DNA of 64,000 nt from an uncultured Erythrobacter sp. (GCA_947488325.1 CANKYZ010000001.1:372001-436000), one strand, 5' to 3'. Shown: positions 42,206-51,528, counted from the first letter of the stretch. Notes: generated by a model not told the origin, from the sequence alone. Numbers and translations are program-made.

Positions 42206-43102
42206 TTAATTGCCCTTGATATAGCGCGGGGGTGCAGGGCGCGGAGCAGGCCTTGGTGTTGCGACAGGGCCGGGACCCGGAATAGCTTCCTCACGCACTG
42301 TTTCGCGCACAATCACGCGCTGCTGTTGCTGGACCTCTATAGGAACATAGACGATCTGTTGTGGCGGGGCGTAGCTATAGGATGGGTAACCATATTGCGG
42401 AGCATAGCCGGGATGCGCATATTGCGGTGCGTAAGCTGGTGCCGCGATTACCCGTGATGCGACACGCGGTCCGCCATAGGCATATTGCGAGAGGTATCCA
42501 TCAAGTGCCGCCTCGCAGTCATATTCGCCGCGATCATTGCGGCCGCCGCCGATCAAGCTACCCAAGAGCACTCCGGCGATACCGCCCGTACCCAGACCAA
42601 TTAGCGTTCCACCTAGACGTTCACCATCAGATACACGGTTGCCAATGATGCCGCCTGCAATTGCGCCAAGCAGGCCACCAATGATCCCACCCTTTTCGCG
42701 GTTACCACGTCCATGGGTCCGGCGTTCGCATTCGTCGATCCACTGTTCGCGTTGAAACACGGCCGAAGTTGGTGCGTAGCCCGCCGGAGCATAGCCATTA
42801 TGTGCAGCATGGGGCGCGCGGTCCTGCGTTTGTACCGTGTGACCGGGAGCCGCTCCGGGATAGGCAGCGGTGCTTTCAATCCGGCGCGTGCGAGTGACGG
42901 TCTCTACGCCGTTTGCGTCCACGGTGGTTTCAGAAAAGTCCTGAGCTATTGGGCCACTTTGATATTCCGGCGGAAGAGTTTGAATTTCTGCCTGGCTAAT
43001 TGGAACAGTCACTTGCGCCTGCGCAGCTGCCGGCAATGCTAGCGCGGCTGCCGTGATCCCGATGCCGGTCATAGTGCGGCGTGTAATGGCATTGAACTTC
43101 AT
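42206..43102 (-). CDS. Glycine-zipper 2TM domain envelope protein
   Basis: A 298-residue exported protein. A signal sequence of Sec or Tat type (ITRRTMTGIGITAAALALPAAAQA) precedes a Pro/Ala/Tyr-rich region. A glycine zipper then spans about residues 138-190 (GGIIGGLLGAIAGGIIGNRV and GIAGVLLGSLIGGG), and the tail is rich in Tyr, Pro and Gln. Zipper proteins of this type associate with the outer membrane. An internal Cys pair (DECERR and YDCEAA) may be bridged. It faces the usher-like gene tail to tail. Confidence 0.75.
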   Translation of the reverse strand: MKFNAITRRTMTGIGITAAALALPAAAQAQVTVPISQAEIQTLPPEYQSGPIAQDFSETTVDANGVETVTRTRRIESTAAYPGAAPGHTVQTQDRAPHAAHNGYAPAGYAPTSAVFQREQWIDECERRTHGRGNREKGGIIGGLLGAIAGGIIGNRVSDGERLGGTLIGLGTGGIAGVLLGSLIGGGRNDRGEYDCEAALDGYLSQYAYGGPRVASRVIAAPAYAPQYAHPGYAPQYGYPSYSYAPPQQIVYVPIEVQQQQRVIVRETVREEAIPGPGPVATPRPAPRPAPPRYIKGN

Positions 43103-43266
43103 GAGTCTTCCCCAGTGGTGCGGCGCGAATCGCGCTCACGTGACGTTCCAAATAGTTACCAATGCATTTACCATTAGCGACCTTGAGCGGCCAAGCAGCG
43201 CTGTGACGCTGTCTCGTTTCGGGGCGTTTGAGCTGCAAATGTGAGAATTTGTACCCGGTAATGTGT

Positions 43267-43764
43267 CTAAATTCTGGTCGCGAGCAGTTCTGCGAGTTTC
43301 TCTACGCCCGCTGCATCCTCCGCAGTAAAACGAGCAGGATTGGGACTGTCGAGATCAATAACTGCGATGACTTTCCCATCGCGCAATACGGGCACAACGA
43401 CTTCTGACTGGGTGACCGCATCGCAGGCGATATGTCCCGGGAAGGCGTGCACATCTTCAACCAATTGTGTTGCGCTGTCTTTTGCAGCTGTGCCGCAGAC
43501 ACCTTGCCCCAATGGGATGCGGATACACGCAGGACGGCCGGCAAATGGACCGAGCACAAGCTCATCATCGCCCGCACTATTCTGGCCCATGCGATAAAAG
43601 CCAGCCCAATTCAGATTGGGCACAAATTCCCACAGCAAAGCTGCGACATTCGCCATATTGGCCACCGCGTCGGGCTCCCCTAGTGTCAAAGCATCGGCGG
43701 CATCGCAAAGCTGACGGTACCGTTCAGCTGTATCAAGAGTGGGAACTGACTTGAAATCATACAC
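43267..43764 (-). CDS. msrC: Free methionine-(R)-sulfoxide reductase (GAF domain)
   Basis: Reduces free Met-R-O in oxidative-stress defence. A single GAF domain with the three family cysteines, Cys80 (GRPACIRI), Cys90 (GVCGTA) and Cys114 (HIACDA), which line up with Cys84, Cys94 and catalytic Cys118 of E. coli fRMsr. Other features are WAGFYRM and VIDLDSPNP. Length 165 is normal. Divergent from the sorbosone dehydrogenase-like gene across a 50-base gap. Confidence 0.9.
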   Translation of the reverse strand: MYDFKSVPTLDTAERYRQLCDAADALTLGEPDAVANMANVAALLWEFVPNLNWAGFYRMGQNSAGDDELVLGPFAGRPACIRIPLGQGVCGTAAKDSATQLVEDVHAFPGHIACDAVTQSEVVVPVLRDGKVIAVIDLDSPNPARFTAEDAAGVEKLAELLATRI

Positions 43765-43814
43765 GGCGCGTTATCCTGTTGTCGTCAGCGAATGGCTGAA
43801 CTATCTCTATCCAG

Positions 43815-45290
43815 ATGGGAATTCTACGCAAACTCACAATCGCTGTCCTCGTCTTTGCCGTCATTTTGGGCGCTGGGCTGTTTTATTTGATGCAGGGCGA
43901 CACTGCTGAACTGTCGGTTGAGGCGGTCGCGGGTACAGATCCGACACTTGAAGAGCCAGCGGCAGAGAGCTTTCCGACTGTTCAAATTGCAAAACCTGTT
44001 GGCTGGGAAGATGGACAGGTTCCTGAAGCTGCTGAGGGTCTGACCGTCAATCGGTTTGCAGAGGGTCTGGATCATCCGCGTGTTTTATACGGTTTGCCTA
44101 ATGGTGATGTGTTGGTGACGCTAACGCGCGCACCCGCAGCAGAAGGTGACGGGGATGATGGAATCATAGCTACCATCCGCGGCTGGGTGGCAAGCTACCT
44201 TTTCTCAGAAGCGGGGGCCGGGGGTGAATCTCCCAACGAAATAGTGCTGCTGCGCGACGCAGATGGCGATGGCTCAGCGGAACTACAACAAACGATCCTT
44301 TCAGAGGGCCTCGATTCACCTTCGGGTATGGGCTGGCTCGATGGCACATTGTACGTTGCGAATCACAACGCTGTGCTTGCCTTTGATTATGAGCTTGGCA
44401 GCGACGCTGTGCTGGGAGAGCCGCGCAAACTGATGGACCTTCCTGCGGGCGGCGGGCACTGGATGCGGAATATGGAAATACATCCTGACGGAGACCGGTT
44501 TTATATTGCGGTCGGTTCGGTCAGCAATATCGGCGAATCGGGCATGGCGGTGGAAGAAGGCCGAGCCATGATTTGGGAATACGACTTAACGACGGATATC
44601 CAACGGCAATTTGCGACCGGACTGCGCAACCCCAACGGGTTGGATTTTAGTCCTTGGTCAGGAGAGCTTTGGACCACCGTGAATGAACGTGACATGCTTG
44701 GTTCGGACCTGGTGCCAGATTATCTGACCAATGTTCCTGTGGGCGCACAATATGGCTGGCCATGGATCTATTACCGGGACAATTTTGACCGCCGAGTCGA
44801 AGCGCCGATGCCGAGATTTCTCGATACCTATACCCGCAATCCTGAATACGCTCTTGGCCCCCATGTTGCGGCGCTGGGGCTGGTCTTCACTGCCGAAGGT
44901 CATCGGATGGGCGGCGATATGGCGAGCGGCGCCTTTATCGCGCGCCATGGTTCTTGGAATCGCAAGCCGCCTTCGGGGTATGATGTCGTCTATGTGGCCT
45001 TTGATGAACGCGGAAACCCGATCGGTAAACCTGTTCCGGTTTTGATAGGCTTTCTCAACGAAGATGGCACAACAAAGGGCCGTCCGACTTGGGTTGAATG
45101 GGCCAGTGACGGCTCTCTGTTGGTTTCCGACGACACGGCGGGTATTATCTGGCGGACCATAGCACCAGAAAGCGCACCTGGCGTGGCTATCAGCAAGCTG
45201 ACAGGTGAGCCACTGCGTCCGCAAGGCGAACTGATTGATCCACGCGCCTCATTTGAGGAAGATTATTTGCGCCGCGATGCAGGTCAGTAA
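43815..45290 (+). CDS. Sorbosone dehydrogenase-family beta-propeller protein
   Basis: A 491-residue protein tethered by an N-terminal membrane segment (residues 7-27), otherwise periplasmic. It has the six-bladed beta-propeller of PQQ-type soluble glucose/sorbosone dehydrogenases: FAEGLDHPRVLYGLPNGDVLV, GLRNPNGLDFSPWSGELWTTVNERD, and HVAALGLVFTAEGH with the region that contacts PQQ and calcium. The substrate, probably a sugar or sugar-like aldehyde, is unknown. No pqq genes are nearby, so cofactor use is inferred from the family. Confidence 0.82.
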   Translation: MGILRKLTIAVLVFAVILGAGLFYLMQGDTAELSVEAVAGTDPTLEEPAAESFPTVQIAKPVGWEDGQVPEAAEGLTVNRFAEGLDHPRVLYGLPNGDVLVTLTRAPAAEGDGDDGIIATIRGWVASYLFSEAGAGGESPNEIVLLRDADGDGSAELQQTILSEGLDSPSGMGWLDGTLYVANHNAVLAFDYELGSDAVLGEPRKLMDLPAGGGHWMRNMEIHPDGDRFYIAVGSVSNIGESGMAVEEGRAMIWEYDLTTDIQRQFATGLRNPNGLDFSPWSGELWTTVNERDMLGSDLVPDYLTNVPVGAQYGWPWIYYRDNFDRRVEAPMPRFLDTYTRNPEYALGPHVAALGLVFTAEGHRMGGDMASGAFIARHGSWNRKPPSGYDVVYVAFDERGNPIGKPVPVLIGFLNEDGTTKGRPTWVEWASDGSLLVSDDTAGIIWRTIAPESAPGVAISKLTGEPLRPQGELIDPRASFEEDYLRRDAGQ

Positions 45291-45315
45291 TAACAGCCTT
45301 GGTAGAATGGGCCGG

Positions 45316-46140
45316 TTAAAGCGGCAGACCTGATCGCCCGGCCAATTCGCAAGCATATTGATATGCAGTGCGACCTGATCGGCTGCCGCGCGCGATTGCC
45401 CATGCCAATGCCTCCGCTTCGTCTACCTCGAGATTGAGAGGATCGGTATAGGCACGCAGAATTTCGAGATATGTTTCCTGATCGCACGGGTGAAAGCCCA
45501 GTGTAAGCCCAAACCGATCAGCCAGCGCGAGGGCATTGTCGCGCTCGTCACGTTCATGCACTGTCTGGGTCTCGTCAGCATTACGTGTGACAATGGCGCG
45601 GCGATTGGACGTGACGGCGAGTCTGATATTTGCAGGCCGGGCCATCACGCCGCCATCCAGCAGGCTGCGCAAAGCCAGGCTTTCTTGTGCGTTGCCCGCA
45701 TCAAACCCCAAATCGTCGACGAATAGCACAAACGCTCGAGCCTGGACTGCCAGCGCCTCAATCAAGGCAGGAAAACTGGATAAAGTGTCCGGTGCCATCT
45801 GGATTAGCGCGAGGCTGCCGGGGCATTCGGCTTGCAGTGTTTCGACCGCAGCCCGGATCAGCGCAGATTTCCCCATCCCTCGCGCACCCCATAACAACAT
45901 GTCATGTGCTGCCGCGCCCGAGGCGAGCCGATCCAAATTTGTGTAGATCGCATCCTTCTGCTCGACAATTCCGCGTAATTGATCAAGCGGAGTCGTCTTA
46001 AGGACCGCAATCGGGAGCGCAGATTTCCCGTCCCAAACATATGCAGGGCTTGAACACCAATCGGTTGGCCTAGCGACAGGCTGAGCAATCCGTTCTAGCG
46101 CGGCAGCGATCCGTTCCAATACATTGCGCCGCATGGTCAT
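45316..46140 (-). CDS. DUF815 family AAA-type ATPase
   Basis: A 274-residue P-loop protein. Walker A GARGMGKSAL is near residues 85-94, Walker B AFVLFVDDLGF follows, and a sensor-like LAVTSNRR comes later. The family is widespread in alphaproteobacteria but of unknown function. From memory it can lie near the Tat or M23 peptidase genes, which is not the case here. It begins nine bases after the acyl-CoA dehydrogenase stop on the same strand and may share its transcript. Confidence 0.85.
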   Translation of the reverse strand: MTMRRNVLERIAAALERIAQPVARPTDWCSSPAYVWDGKSALPIAVLKTTPLDQLRGIVEQKDAIYTNLDRLASGAAAHDMLLWGARGMGKSALIRAAVETLQAECPGSLALIQMAPDTLSSFPALIEALAVQARAFVLFVDDLGFDAGNAQESLALRSLLDGGVMARPANIRLAVTSNRRAIVTRNADETQTVHERDERDNALALADRFGLTLGFHPCDQETYLEILRAYTDPLNLEVDEAEALAWAIARGSRSGRTAYQYACELAGRSGLPL

Positions 46141-46148
46141 TGCGCGCT

Positions 46149-47903
46149 CTAGCTTGCCAATTTGTCGGCGGAGAGGGAATAGAGCAGGTCGGCGCCCGCA
46201 ATCGCTCCGGCTTTCAGACCAGCGGCTTCGGGCACGATCCGGTCGAGGAAGAAACGCACGCTTACTGGCTTTGTCTCTGACAGTGATGGTGCTGCACCAT
46301 TCGCTACCGCTTCAGCCTGTTTCATCAGCTGCCAGCCCGCAACTGCGATGGCTGCCATCGTGCAAAATGGAACGCTGCCCGCAAGCCGATCATCGAGACT
46401 GGCATCATCGCGCATCCAACGCGCAATATTTGCGCAATCCGACGCTAATGCCGCCAATTCGGCTTCATCGTGCGCACCTTCATTGGCATCGCGCACGATT
46501 TCTTCAAACAGCGTAATCATAGGTTGGCCGCCTTCCAGGCCCAGTTTGCGGGTCACAAGATCAGCGGCCTGAATGCCGTTCGTGCCTTCATAAATGGGCG
46601 CAATGCGCGAATCGCGCCAATGCTGCGCAGCGCCGGTCTCTTCAACAAAGCCCATTCCCCCATGGATCTGAATTCCGATGCCAGAAACTTCGACGCCAAC
46701 ATCTGTACCCCATGCCTTAAGCAGTGGAACGAGGATTTCGGCGCGGTTTTTGGCATTGGCATTGCCAATCCTCCCGCGATCGACTTGACCCGCGCAATAA
46801 TAGAGGAGTGCGCGAACGCCTTCCGTAAGAGCCTTCATACGCAGGAGCATGCGCCGCACATCTGGATGTTCGATAATCGCAACAGGGGATTTATCAGGCG
46901 ATCCCGCGCGGGACGATTGCACTCGATCGATCGCATAGGCCATCGCTTGCTGCGTTGCGCGTTCAGCGATCTGGTTGCCTTGATTGCCGACATTGATGCG
47001 CGCATTGTTCATCATCGTAAACATTGCCATCAAACCGCGATTTTCCGCGCCAATTAATTCGCCGATACACTCATCATTGTCACCGTAACTCATGATGCAT
47101 GTGGGGGAGGCATTGATGCCCAGCTTATGTTCAAGGCTAACTGGACGAAGATCATTGCGCGGGCCGAGCGAGCCATCCGCATTCACATGATATTTTGGCA
47201 CAACAAACAGTGAGATACCGCGAGTCCCCTCGGGCGCATCTGGCAAGCGTGCAAGCACCAGATGGATAATATTCTCAGCCAGTTCGTGATCGCCCCAGGT
47301 GATATAGATTTTTTGCCCAATGATCTTGTACTTGCCCGCATGTTCGCCAACGGTGATCGGTTCTGCCGTGGAGCGCAGCGCGCCGACATCACTGCCGGCG
47401 GCGGGTTCGGTCAAATTCATTGTACCTGACCATTTGCCGCTTATAAGATCAGGCAGATACATCGCCTGTTGGTCCGCATTGCCGTGATGCTCTAGCGCCT
47501 CAATTGCGCCGACCGACAGCATTGGCAGCAGATTGAATGCCATATTGGCCGCGCCAAGGTTTTCTAAGACGTTGCAACCCAGTGTGAAGGGTAATCCTTG
47601 TCCGCCAAATTCGATCGGACTCGCAATCGAGTTCCACCCTTGCTCGATATAGTTGCCATACGCTTCTTTGAATCCATCCGGCAGACGCACAACACCGTTT
47701 TCAAGCTTTGCGCCCTCCAAATCGCCCACACGATTAAGCGGCGCGAACTCTCCAGCAGCAAATTGCCCGACGCCTTCGACAATGGCCTCAACCAGATCGG
47801 GTTCTGCATGAGCAAATTTTTCGGAACTGGCGATTTCCTCAATTCCGGCGTTTACGCGGATAGCGAGCAACTGGTCTTGGGTTGGCGGAGTATATGGGGT
47901 CAC
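46149..47903 (-). CDS. Acyl-CoA dehydrogenase with C-terminal extension
   Basis: FAD enzyme of beta-oxidation. At 584 residues it is the long form with the extra C-terminal helical domain. GTMNLTEPAAGSDVGALRS gives the substrate and flavin contact region, IYITWGDHELAENIIHLVLAR follows, and the catalytic base glutamate is in PIYEGTNGIQAADLV. Together with the acyl-CoA synthetase at the left end it suggests fatty acid use. Substrate chain length is not inferable. Confidence 0.92.
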   Translation of the reverse strand: MTPYTPPTQDQLLAIRVNAGIEEIASSEKFAHAEPDLVEAIVEGVGQFAAGEFAPLNRVGDLEGAKLENGVVRLPDGFKEAYGNYIEQGWNSIASPIEFGGQGLPFTLGCNVLENLGAANMAFNLLPMLSVGAIEALEHHGNADQQAMYLPDLISGKWSGTMNLTEPAAGSDVGALRSTAEPITVGEHAGKYKIIGQKIYITWGDHELAENIIHLVLARLPDAPEGTRGISLFVVPKYHVNADGSLGPRNDLRPVSLEHKLGINASPTCIMSYGDNDECIGELIGAENRGLMAMFTMMNNARINVGNQGNQIAERATQQAMAYAIDRVQSSRAGSPDKSPVAIIEHPDVRRMLLRMKALTEGVRALLYYCAGQVDRGRIGNANAKNRAEILVPLLKAWGTDVGVEVSGIGIQIHGGMGFVEETGAAQHWRDSRIAPIYEGTNGIQAADLVTRKLGLEGGQPMITLFEEIVRDANEGAHDEAELAALASDCANIARWMRDDASLDDRLAGSVPFCTMAAIAVAGWQLMKQAEAVANGAAPSLSETKPVSVRFFLDRIVPEAAGLKAGAIAGADLLYSLSADKLAS

Positions 47904-47982
47904 GGGCGATGGTCGTCCTGATTACGGTGTCTGGAGGGCCTGCATCTTGGCAGCGTGCCCGTAAGAATATAGCGAGCCTACG

Positions 47983-48936
47983 ATGAGCGGCAAGAACGTT
48001 ACGAAAGTGGTACCAGCTGATACCGTCGGGCTTGCCCGTGCGGCGCGAATCCTCGAATCCGGCGGGATCATCGCTGTGCCGACAGAAACTGTCTATGGTC
48101 TTGCGGCAAGGGCGGACAGTGCAGTGGCCGTGGCGAAGATCTATGCAGCCAAGGGGCGCCCCGATTTCAACCCGCTGATTGTGCATGTGCGCGATGCCGA
48201 ACACGCGCAGGAAATCGCTGAATTTGGTGACGCTGCGCTAAAACTCGCTCGTATGTTTTGGCCGGGGCCGCTCAGCCTTGTGCTGCCGCTAAAACCGAAT
48301 GCAGGCATTGCTAAGGCGGTTACGGCGGGCCTTCCAAACATTGCTTTGCGTTCGCCTAAACACCCTGTGATGCGCGCTGTTCTTAGAGAGACTGGTCTGG
48401 CACTCGCTGCCCCTTCGGCCAATCGTAGCGAGCATATCAGCCCCACCAATGCTGATCACGTCACGGCGTCATTGGCATGTAAATGCCCATTAGTGCTTGA
48501 TGGTGGCGCCAGTGAGTGCGGTGTAGAATCGACAATTGTTGCGCTACGCAACAATGGCGGCTGGTCACTGCTGCGGCCGGGGCCGATTGGCAAAGAAGTC
48601 CTGATCGAGTTGCTTGGACCGGAAAGTGATGTCTCAAAGGTTGGAGTAGAAGCGCCGGGTCAGATGGCTCGCCACTATTCTCCAGGAAAGCCTGTACGAT
48701 TGAATCGCGAGACTACGCATCCCGGCGATTTCATGATCGGGTTTGGCGATATTCCAGGAGATGTGAACCTGTCGAAGAGCGGCGATAAGAACGAAGCGGC
48801 GGCCCGACTCTATGATTGCCTGCATCAAGCCGAATCTGCGCCAAATGCAGGAGTTTCCGTTGCTCCAATTGGTTCTGATGGGATTGGCCGGGCAATCAAT
48901 GACCGCCTATGCCGCGCTGCAACACCGCTGGATTAG
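47983..48936 (+). CDS. L-threonylcarbamoyladenylate synthase (Sua5/TsaC-type)
   Basis: Makes threonylcarbamoyl-AMP for t6A37 modification of ANN-decoding tRNAs. The YrdC core shows GGIIAVPTETVYGLAA near residues 28-43, KGRPDFNPLIVHV, and APSANRSEHISPTNADHV. A C-terminal Sua5 domain (APGQMARHYSPGKPV onward) makes it the long form, 317 residues. Its TAG stop overlaps the TAA of the convergent lipoprotein gene by three bases. Confidence 0.93.
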   Translation: MSGKNVTKVVPADTVGLARAARILESGGIIAVPTETVYGLAARADSAVAVAKIYAAKGRPDFNPLIVHVRDAEHAQEIAEFGDAALKLARMFWPGPLSLVLPLKPNAGIAKAVTAGLPNIALRSPKHPVMRAVLRETGLALAAPSANRSEHISPTNADHVTASLACKCPLVLDGGASECGVESTIVALRNNGGWSLLRPGPIGKEVLIELLGPESDVSKVGVEAPGQMARHYSPGKPVRLNRETTHPGDFMIGFGDIPGDVNLSKSGDKNEAAARLYDCLHQAESAPNAGVSVAPIGSDGIGRAINDRLCRAATPLD

Positions 48937-49283
48937 TCGTCGCGATCGACAGGGATCGTTGGCAACAATTCCTGAATTTCGTCATAGGTTTCGCTCGCGT
49001 CGCGACAGGCTCTACGATCGCCATCTTCGCAATCTTCGGTCTGCTCACGATATTCGCGCTCAAGCTTGCCTAGCCGTTCTTCGCGGCGGCGGATCTCGCG
49101 GCCACGATTTTCGTCTGCCTCAGATTGGCTGGTGGTGGCTAGGTCAACTGCCTTGGCACCGACGCGGATGGGTGCAGTGACCACATCTGCGGCGGCCTTA
49201 ACCAAGCAGCCTGACAGAGACAGCCCCAATGCGCCGGTGATCAAAACTTTGAGCGGGAGGGATCGCCTGTGCATGACTGGCAT
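48933..49283 (-). CDS. Small lipoprotein, hypothetical
   Basis: A 116-residue protein with a lipobox LSLSGC about residue 26, so it is probably lipidated and anchored in the outer membrane. The remaining part has a VTAPIRVGAKAVDL segment and a very charged helical tail (EIRRREERLGKLEREYREQ) with two cysteines (EDCEDGDRRACRD). The start could be ATG 49283 or ATG 49274. Homologues of unknown function appear to be common in sphingomonads; no role can be assigned. Confidence 0.68.
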   Translation of the reverse strand: MPVMHRRSLPLKVLITGALGLSLSGCLVKAAADVVTAPIRVGAKAVDLATTSQSEADENRGREIRRREERLGKLEREYREQTEDCEDGDRRACRDASETYDEIQELLPTIPVDRDD

Positions 49284-49330
49284 AGTCGCGCACCATCGGA
49301 GTTATGGCAAGCGAGCAGCACCGAGTTTCA

Positions 49331-50119
49331 CTACTCGTCCGTCGCGTCTTCTGCAGGATCTACCGTTTCCGATGTGGATTGTGCACCGGGGCTGCAATTG
49401 AGTGAGCCTGATCCGAATGATTCAAGCGTGCATTGCGCTGCCCCAGTCACATTGATGCTGCCGGACCCTCCAATCGATCCTCTAACTTCGCCATCGGATG
49501 CGAGTGATACGCTACCCGATCCACCAATGGCGATTTCGGCATCATCTGCGTTAAGCCGCGCTAAATTCGCACTGCCTGACCCGCCAATCGCGAGTTCGAG
49601 CCTGTCCGCAGTGCCTGCGGCATTGATACTGCCCGATCCGCCAATCGCGATGTCTAGCTTTTCGGCCTCAATTTGATCGACCGTTATGCTGCCTGACCCA
49701 CCAATTGCGATCGCAGCAATTGAAGCCATAGTTGCGGCTTCGACTTCGCCGCTGCCGGCAATAGTGATTTCGCGCGGGGCGGGCATGCCCACTCTTATCG
49801 TGGCCGCCTCCCAATCGCCCCAACTGCCATCTTCACGAGAGATTCCCAACATAGGCCCATCGCGCACGAAGCGCAGAGCTTCGACCGCGTCGTCATCGCC
49901 TTCGACCTCGATAGTTAACGTGCCACTTTCAGAAATGATGACTTTGTCCGGTCCAACCGAAACCAATTCAACCGGAGCATCGCCGCCCAGTTCGAGTTCA
50001 GACAGCGGTACACCTTCTTCGCCATTGATGGTCAAGTCGGCGCTGCACCCCGCCAAACCAGCACCCAACCCAATCATTGCCAAAGGTGCGAGGCGCTTAA
50101 AAATGGTGTGCATCATCAC
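49331..50119 (-). CDS. GIN-domain (DUF2807) lipoprotein
   Basis: A 262-residue exported lipoprotein: signal with lipobox AGLAGC, an N-terminal domain to about residue 110, then a repeated strand pattern in which IAIGGSGSI or a close variant recurs about every 18-20 residues (five to six copies). This is the auto-transporter-like beta-helix of DUF2807 putative adhesins. The regular Gly-Gly-Ser-Gly-Ser turns stack on one face. Function is unknown. An inverted repeat lies about 60 bases upstream. Confidence 0.82.
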   Translation of the reverse strand: MMMHTIFKRLAPLAMIGLGAGLAGCSADLTINGEEGVPLSELELGGDAPVELVSVGPDKVIISESGTLTIEVEGDDDAVEALRFVRDGPMLGISREDGSWGDWEAATIRVGMPAPREITIAGSGEVEAATMASIAAIAIGGSGSITVDQIEAEKLDIAIGGSGSINAAGTADRLELAIGGSGSANLARLNADDAEIAIGGSGSVSLASDGEVRGSIGGSGSINVTGAAQCTLESFGSGSLNCSPGAQSTSETVDPAEDATDE

Positions 50120-50177
50120 TTATCTCCATCCGAACTATGTGTGTTGCCCACATAATACAGCGCAGTGCGAGTTTCAA

Positions 50178-50195
50178 GCTAAGATATAGCTTAGC
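50178..50195. promoter_or_regulatory. Inverted repeat upstream of the DUF2807 gene
   Basis: GCTAAG-ATATAG-CTTAGC, a perfect 6-base repeat. On the minus strand it is followed within a few bases by TTGAAA and then TATTAT, a loosely spaced promoter reading into the DUF2807 gene. It could be an operator. Confidence 0.35.
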
Positions 50196-50240
50196 GCGTC
50201 TGGAGTTCGCGCCGGTAGATTGGAAATGGCATGTCCATAG

Positions 50241-50272
50241 AAAAAGGGGCCACCCAGCAGGCAGCCCCTCTT
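50241..50272 (-). terminator. Intrinsic terminator of carD
   Basis: On the minus strand, GAGGGGC pairs with GCCCCTT around a loop and is followed by TTTTC, about 20 bases beyond the carD stop. Confidence 0.75.
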
Positions 50273-50292
50273 CTAAAGCTTTGAAGCGAGGT

Positions 50293-50826
50293 TTAGCTCT
50301 CTTCAGGATTATCGTAATATTGCGGTGCGTGTTCGCGCAGCACTTCGAGGATTTTCTCAAGCGCAGTCGCTTCATCGGTTTCTTCCATCGCACCCAGTTC
50401 GCGAGCGAGTCGGCTAGAAGCCGCTTCGAAAATTTGACGCTCAGAATAGCTTTGTTCAGGCTGATCTTCTGGACGGAAAAGATCGCGCGTAACCTCTGCA
50501 ATCAGGACGATTTCTCCCGAATTGATCTTCGCTTCATATTCCTGCGCACGGCGTGACCACATGGTCCGCTTAACCTTTGGCTTGCCTTTAAGCGTTTCCA
50601 TCGCTTCATTCAATGTCTTGTCAGATGACAGCTTACGCATGCCAATCGACTCAACCTTGTTGGTGGGAACGCGCAATGTCATGCGCTCTTTTTCAAATCG
50701 AAGGACATACAGTTCCAACTGCATTCCGGCGATTTCTTCATTCTGCAATTCAATCACTCGGCCTACGCCGTGCTTTGGGTAAACAACATAATCGCCAACA
50801 GTGAAGGCGGGCGCATTGCTAGCCAT
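50293..50826 (-). CDS. carD: CarD-family transcriptional regulator
   Basis: RNA polymerase-binding protein of about 177 residues that stabilises open promoter complexes, often at rRNA and stress genes. The N-terminal Tudor-like RNA polymerase interaction domain starts at FTVGDYVVYPKHGVGRV, and a helical C-terminal DNA-binding domain follows (MWSRRAQEYEAKINSG, then LFRPEDQPEQSYSERQIFEAA). The ATG at 50826 has an AAGGA site; the frame extends to 50841 without support. A likely promoter with a strong inverted repeat lies about 170 bases upstream. Confidence 0.93.
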   Translation of the reverse strand: MASNAPAFTVGDYVVYPKHGVGRVIELQNEEIAGMQLELYVLRFEKERMTLRVPTNKVESIGMRKLSSDKTLNEAMETLKGKPKVKRTMWSRRAQEYEAKINSGEIVLIAEVTRDLFRPEDQPEQSYSERQIFEAASSRLARELGAMEETDEATALEKILEVLREHAPQYYDNPEES

Positions 50827-51002
50827 GCGGATTCCTTTCATTCGACCACTCAGCGGGGGTGAACGGCCATATTCCTAACGGTCCTGCACCTCGATACGGA
50901 GGAGGCAAGAATCGGGCGGAAGCCGTTTGAAGCTATATTTGCTGGTATGTGGCCTTTCTGGTTTTCGTCGCCTGCGCTGGGACCAACCAGCGCGGTTGCA
51001 GT

Positions 51003-51035
51003 ATTATATAACACATTCGCAACATTATTGCGAAT
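51003..51035 (-). promoter_or_regulatory. carD promoter with upstream inverted repeat
   Basis: On the minus strand a perfect TATAAT (51003-51008) is preceded, where the -35 would lie, by a perfect 8-base inverted repeat ATTCGCAA-CATTA-TTGCGAAT (51015-51035). There is no TTGACA-like -35, which suggests regulated or activator-dependent transcription. The rest of the 291-base gap between carD and fdxA holds nothing I recognise. Confidence 0.45.
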
Positions 51036-51117
51036 CGCAGATTCTGCGCTCGATCCTTGGTGCCCTGTCTAGGATTTTTTGGAGAGCGAACGGCCGGTCC
51101 GATCGCTCAATCGCGGA

Positions 51118-51456
51118 TTAATCGCCTTCGCCGGGCTTAGCGCTGAAGTATTTCTCGAACTTGCCTTTTTCACCCTTGTGATCGTCTGCGTCGACGGGTG
51201 GTTCCTTTTGGCTAGTGATGTTGGGCCATTCGGCGGAGAACTTGGTGTTCAGCTCCAACCACTTTTCCAGACCATCTTCGGTATCAGGAAGAATCGCTTC
51301 GGCTGGGCATTCGGGTTCGCACACGCCGCAATCGATGCATTCGCTGGGATTGATCACCAGCATGTTGTCGCCTTCATAAAAGCAATCGACCGGGCACACT
51401 TCGACACAATCGGTGTATTTGCATTTGATGCAGTCATCGGTGACGACGTAAGTCAT
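51118..51456 (-). CDS. fdxA: 7Fe ferredoxin FdxA
   Basis: Low-potential electron carrier with one [3Fe-4S] and one [4Fe-4S] cluster. Nine cysteines occur in the first 50 residues (Cys9, 12, 17, 21, 25, 40, 43, 46, 50), in CIKCKYTDC and [12 protein letters not shown]. The C-terminal extension to residue 112 is typical of the Azotobacter FdI-like group. It lies between the S4-domain gene and carD, the arrangement I recall for many alphaproteobacteria. Confidence 0.94.
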   Translation of the reverse strand: MTYVVTDDCIKCKYTDCVEVCPVDCFYEGDNMLVINPSECIDCGVCEPECPAEAILPDTEDGLEKWLELNTKFSAEWPNITSQKEPPVDADDHKGEKGKFEKYFSAKPGEGD

Positions 51457-51528
51457 TGGGCGTCTTTCATCTTGGTCTGTCCAGCCGGTAGGCTTTCGAA
51501 TTCACAATTGCGGCGCTGCTAAGGGCAA

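Noticed and set aside
43140-43160. CACGTGA sequence upstream of the glycine-zipper gene as a parS site
   Set aside because: Only the central hexamer-like core matches; the flanking palindrome is absent.
50927-51121. 64-codon open frame in the carD-fdxA gap
   Set aside because: TTG-type start, no ribosome binding site, no recognisable protein features, and it overlaps the carD promoter region.
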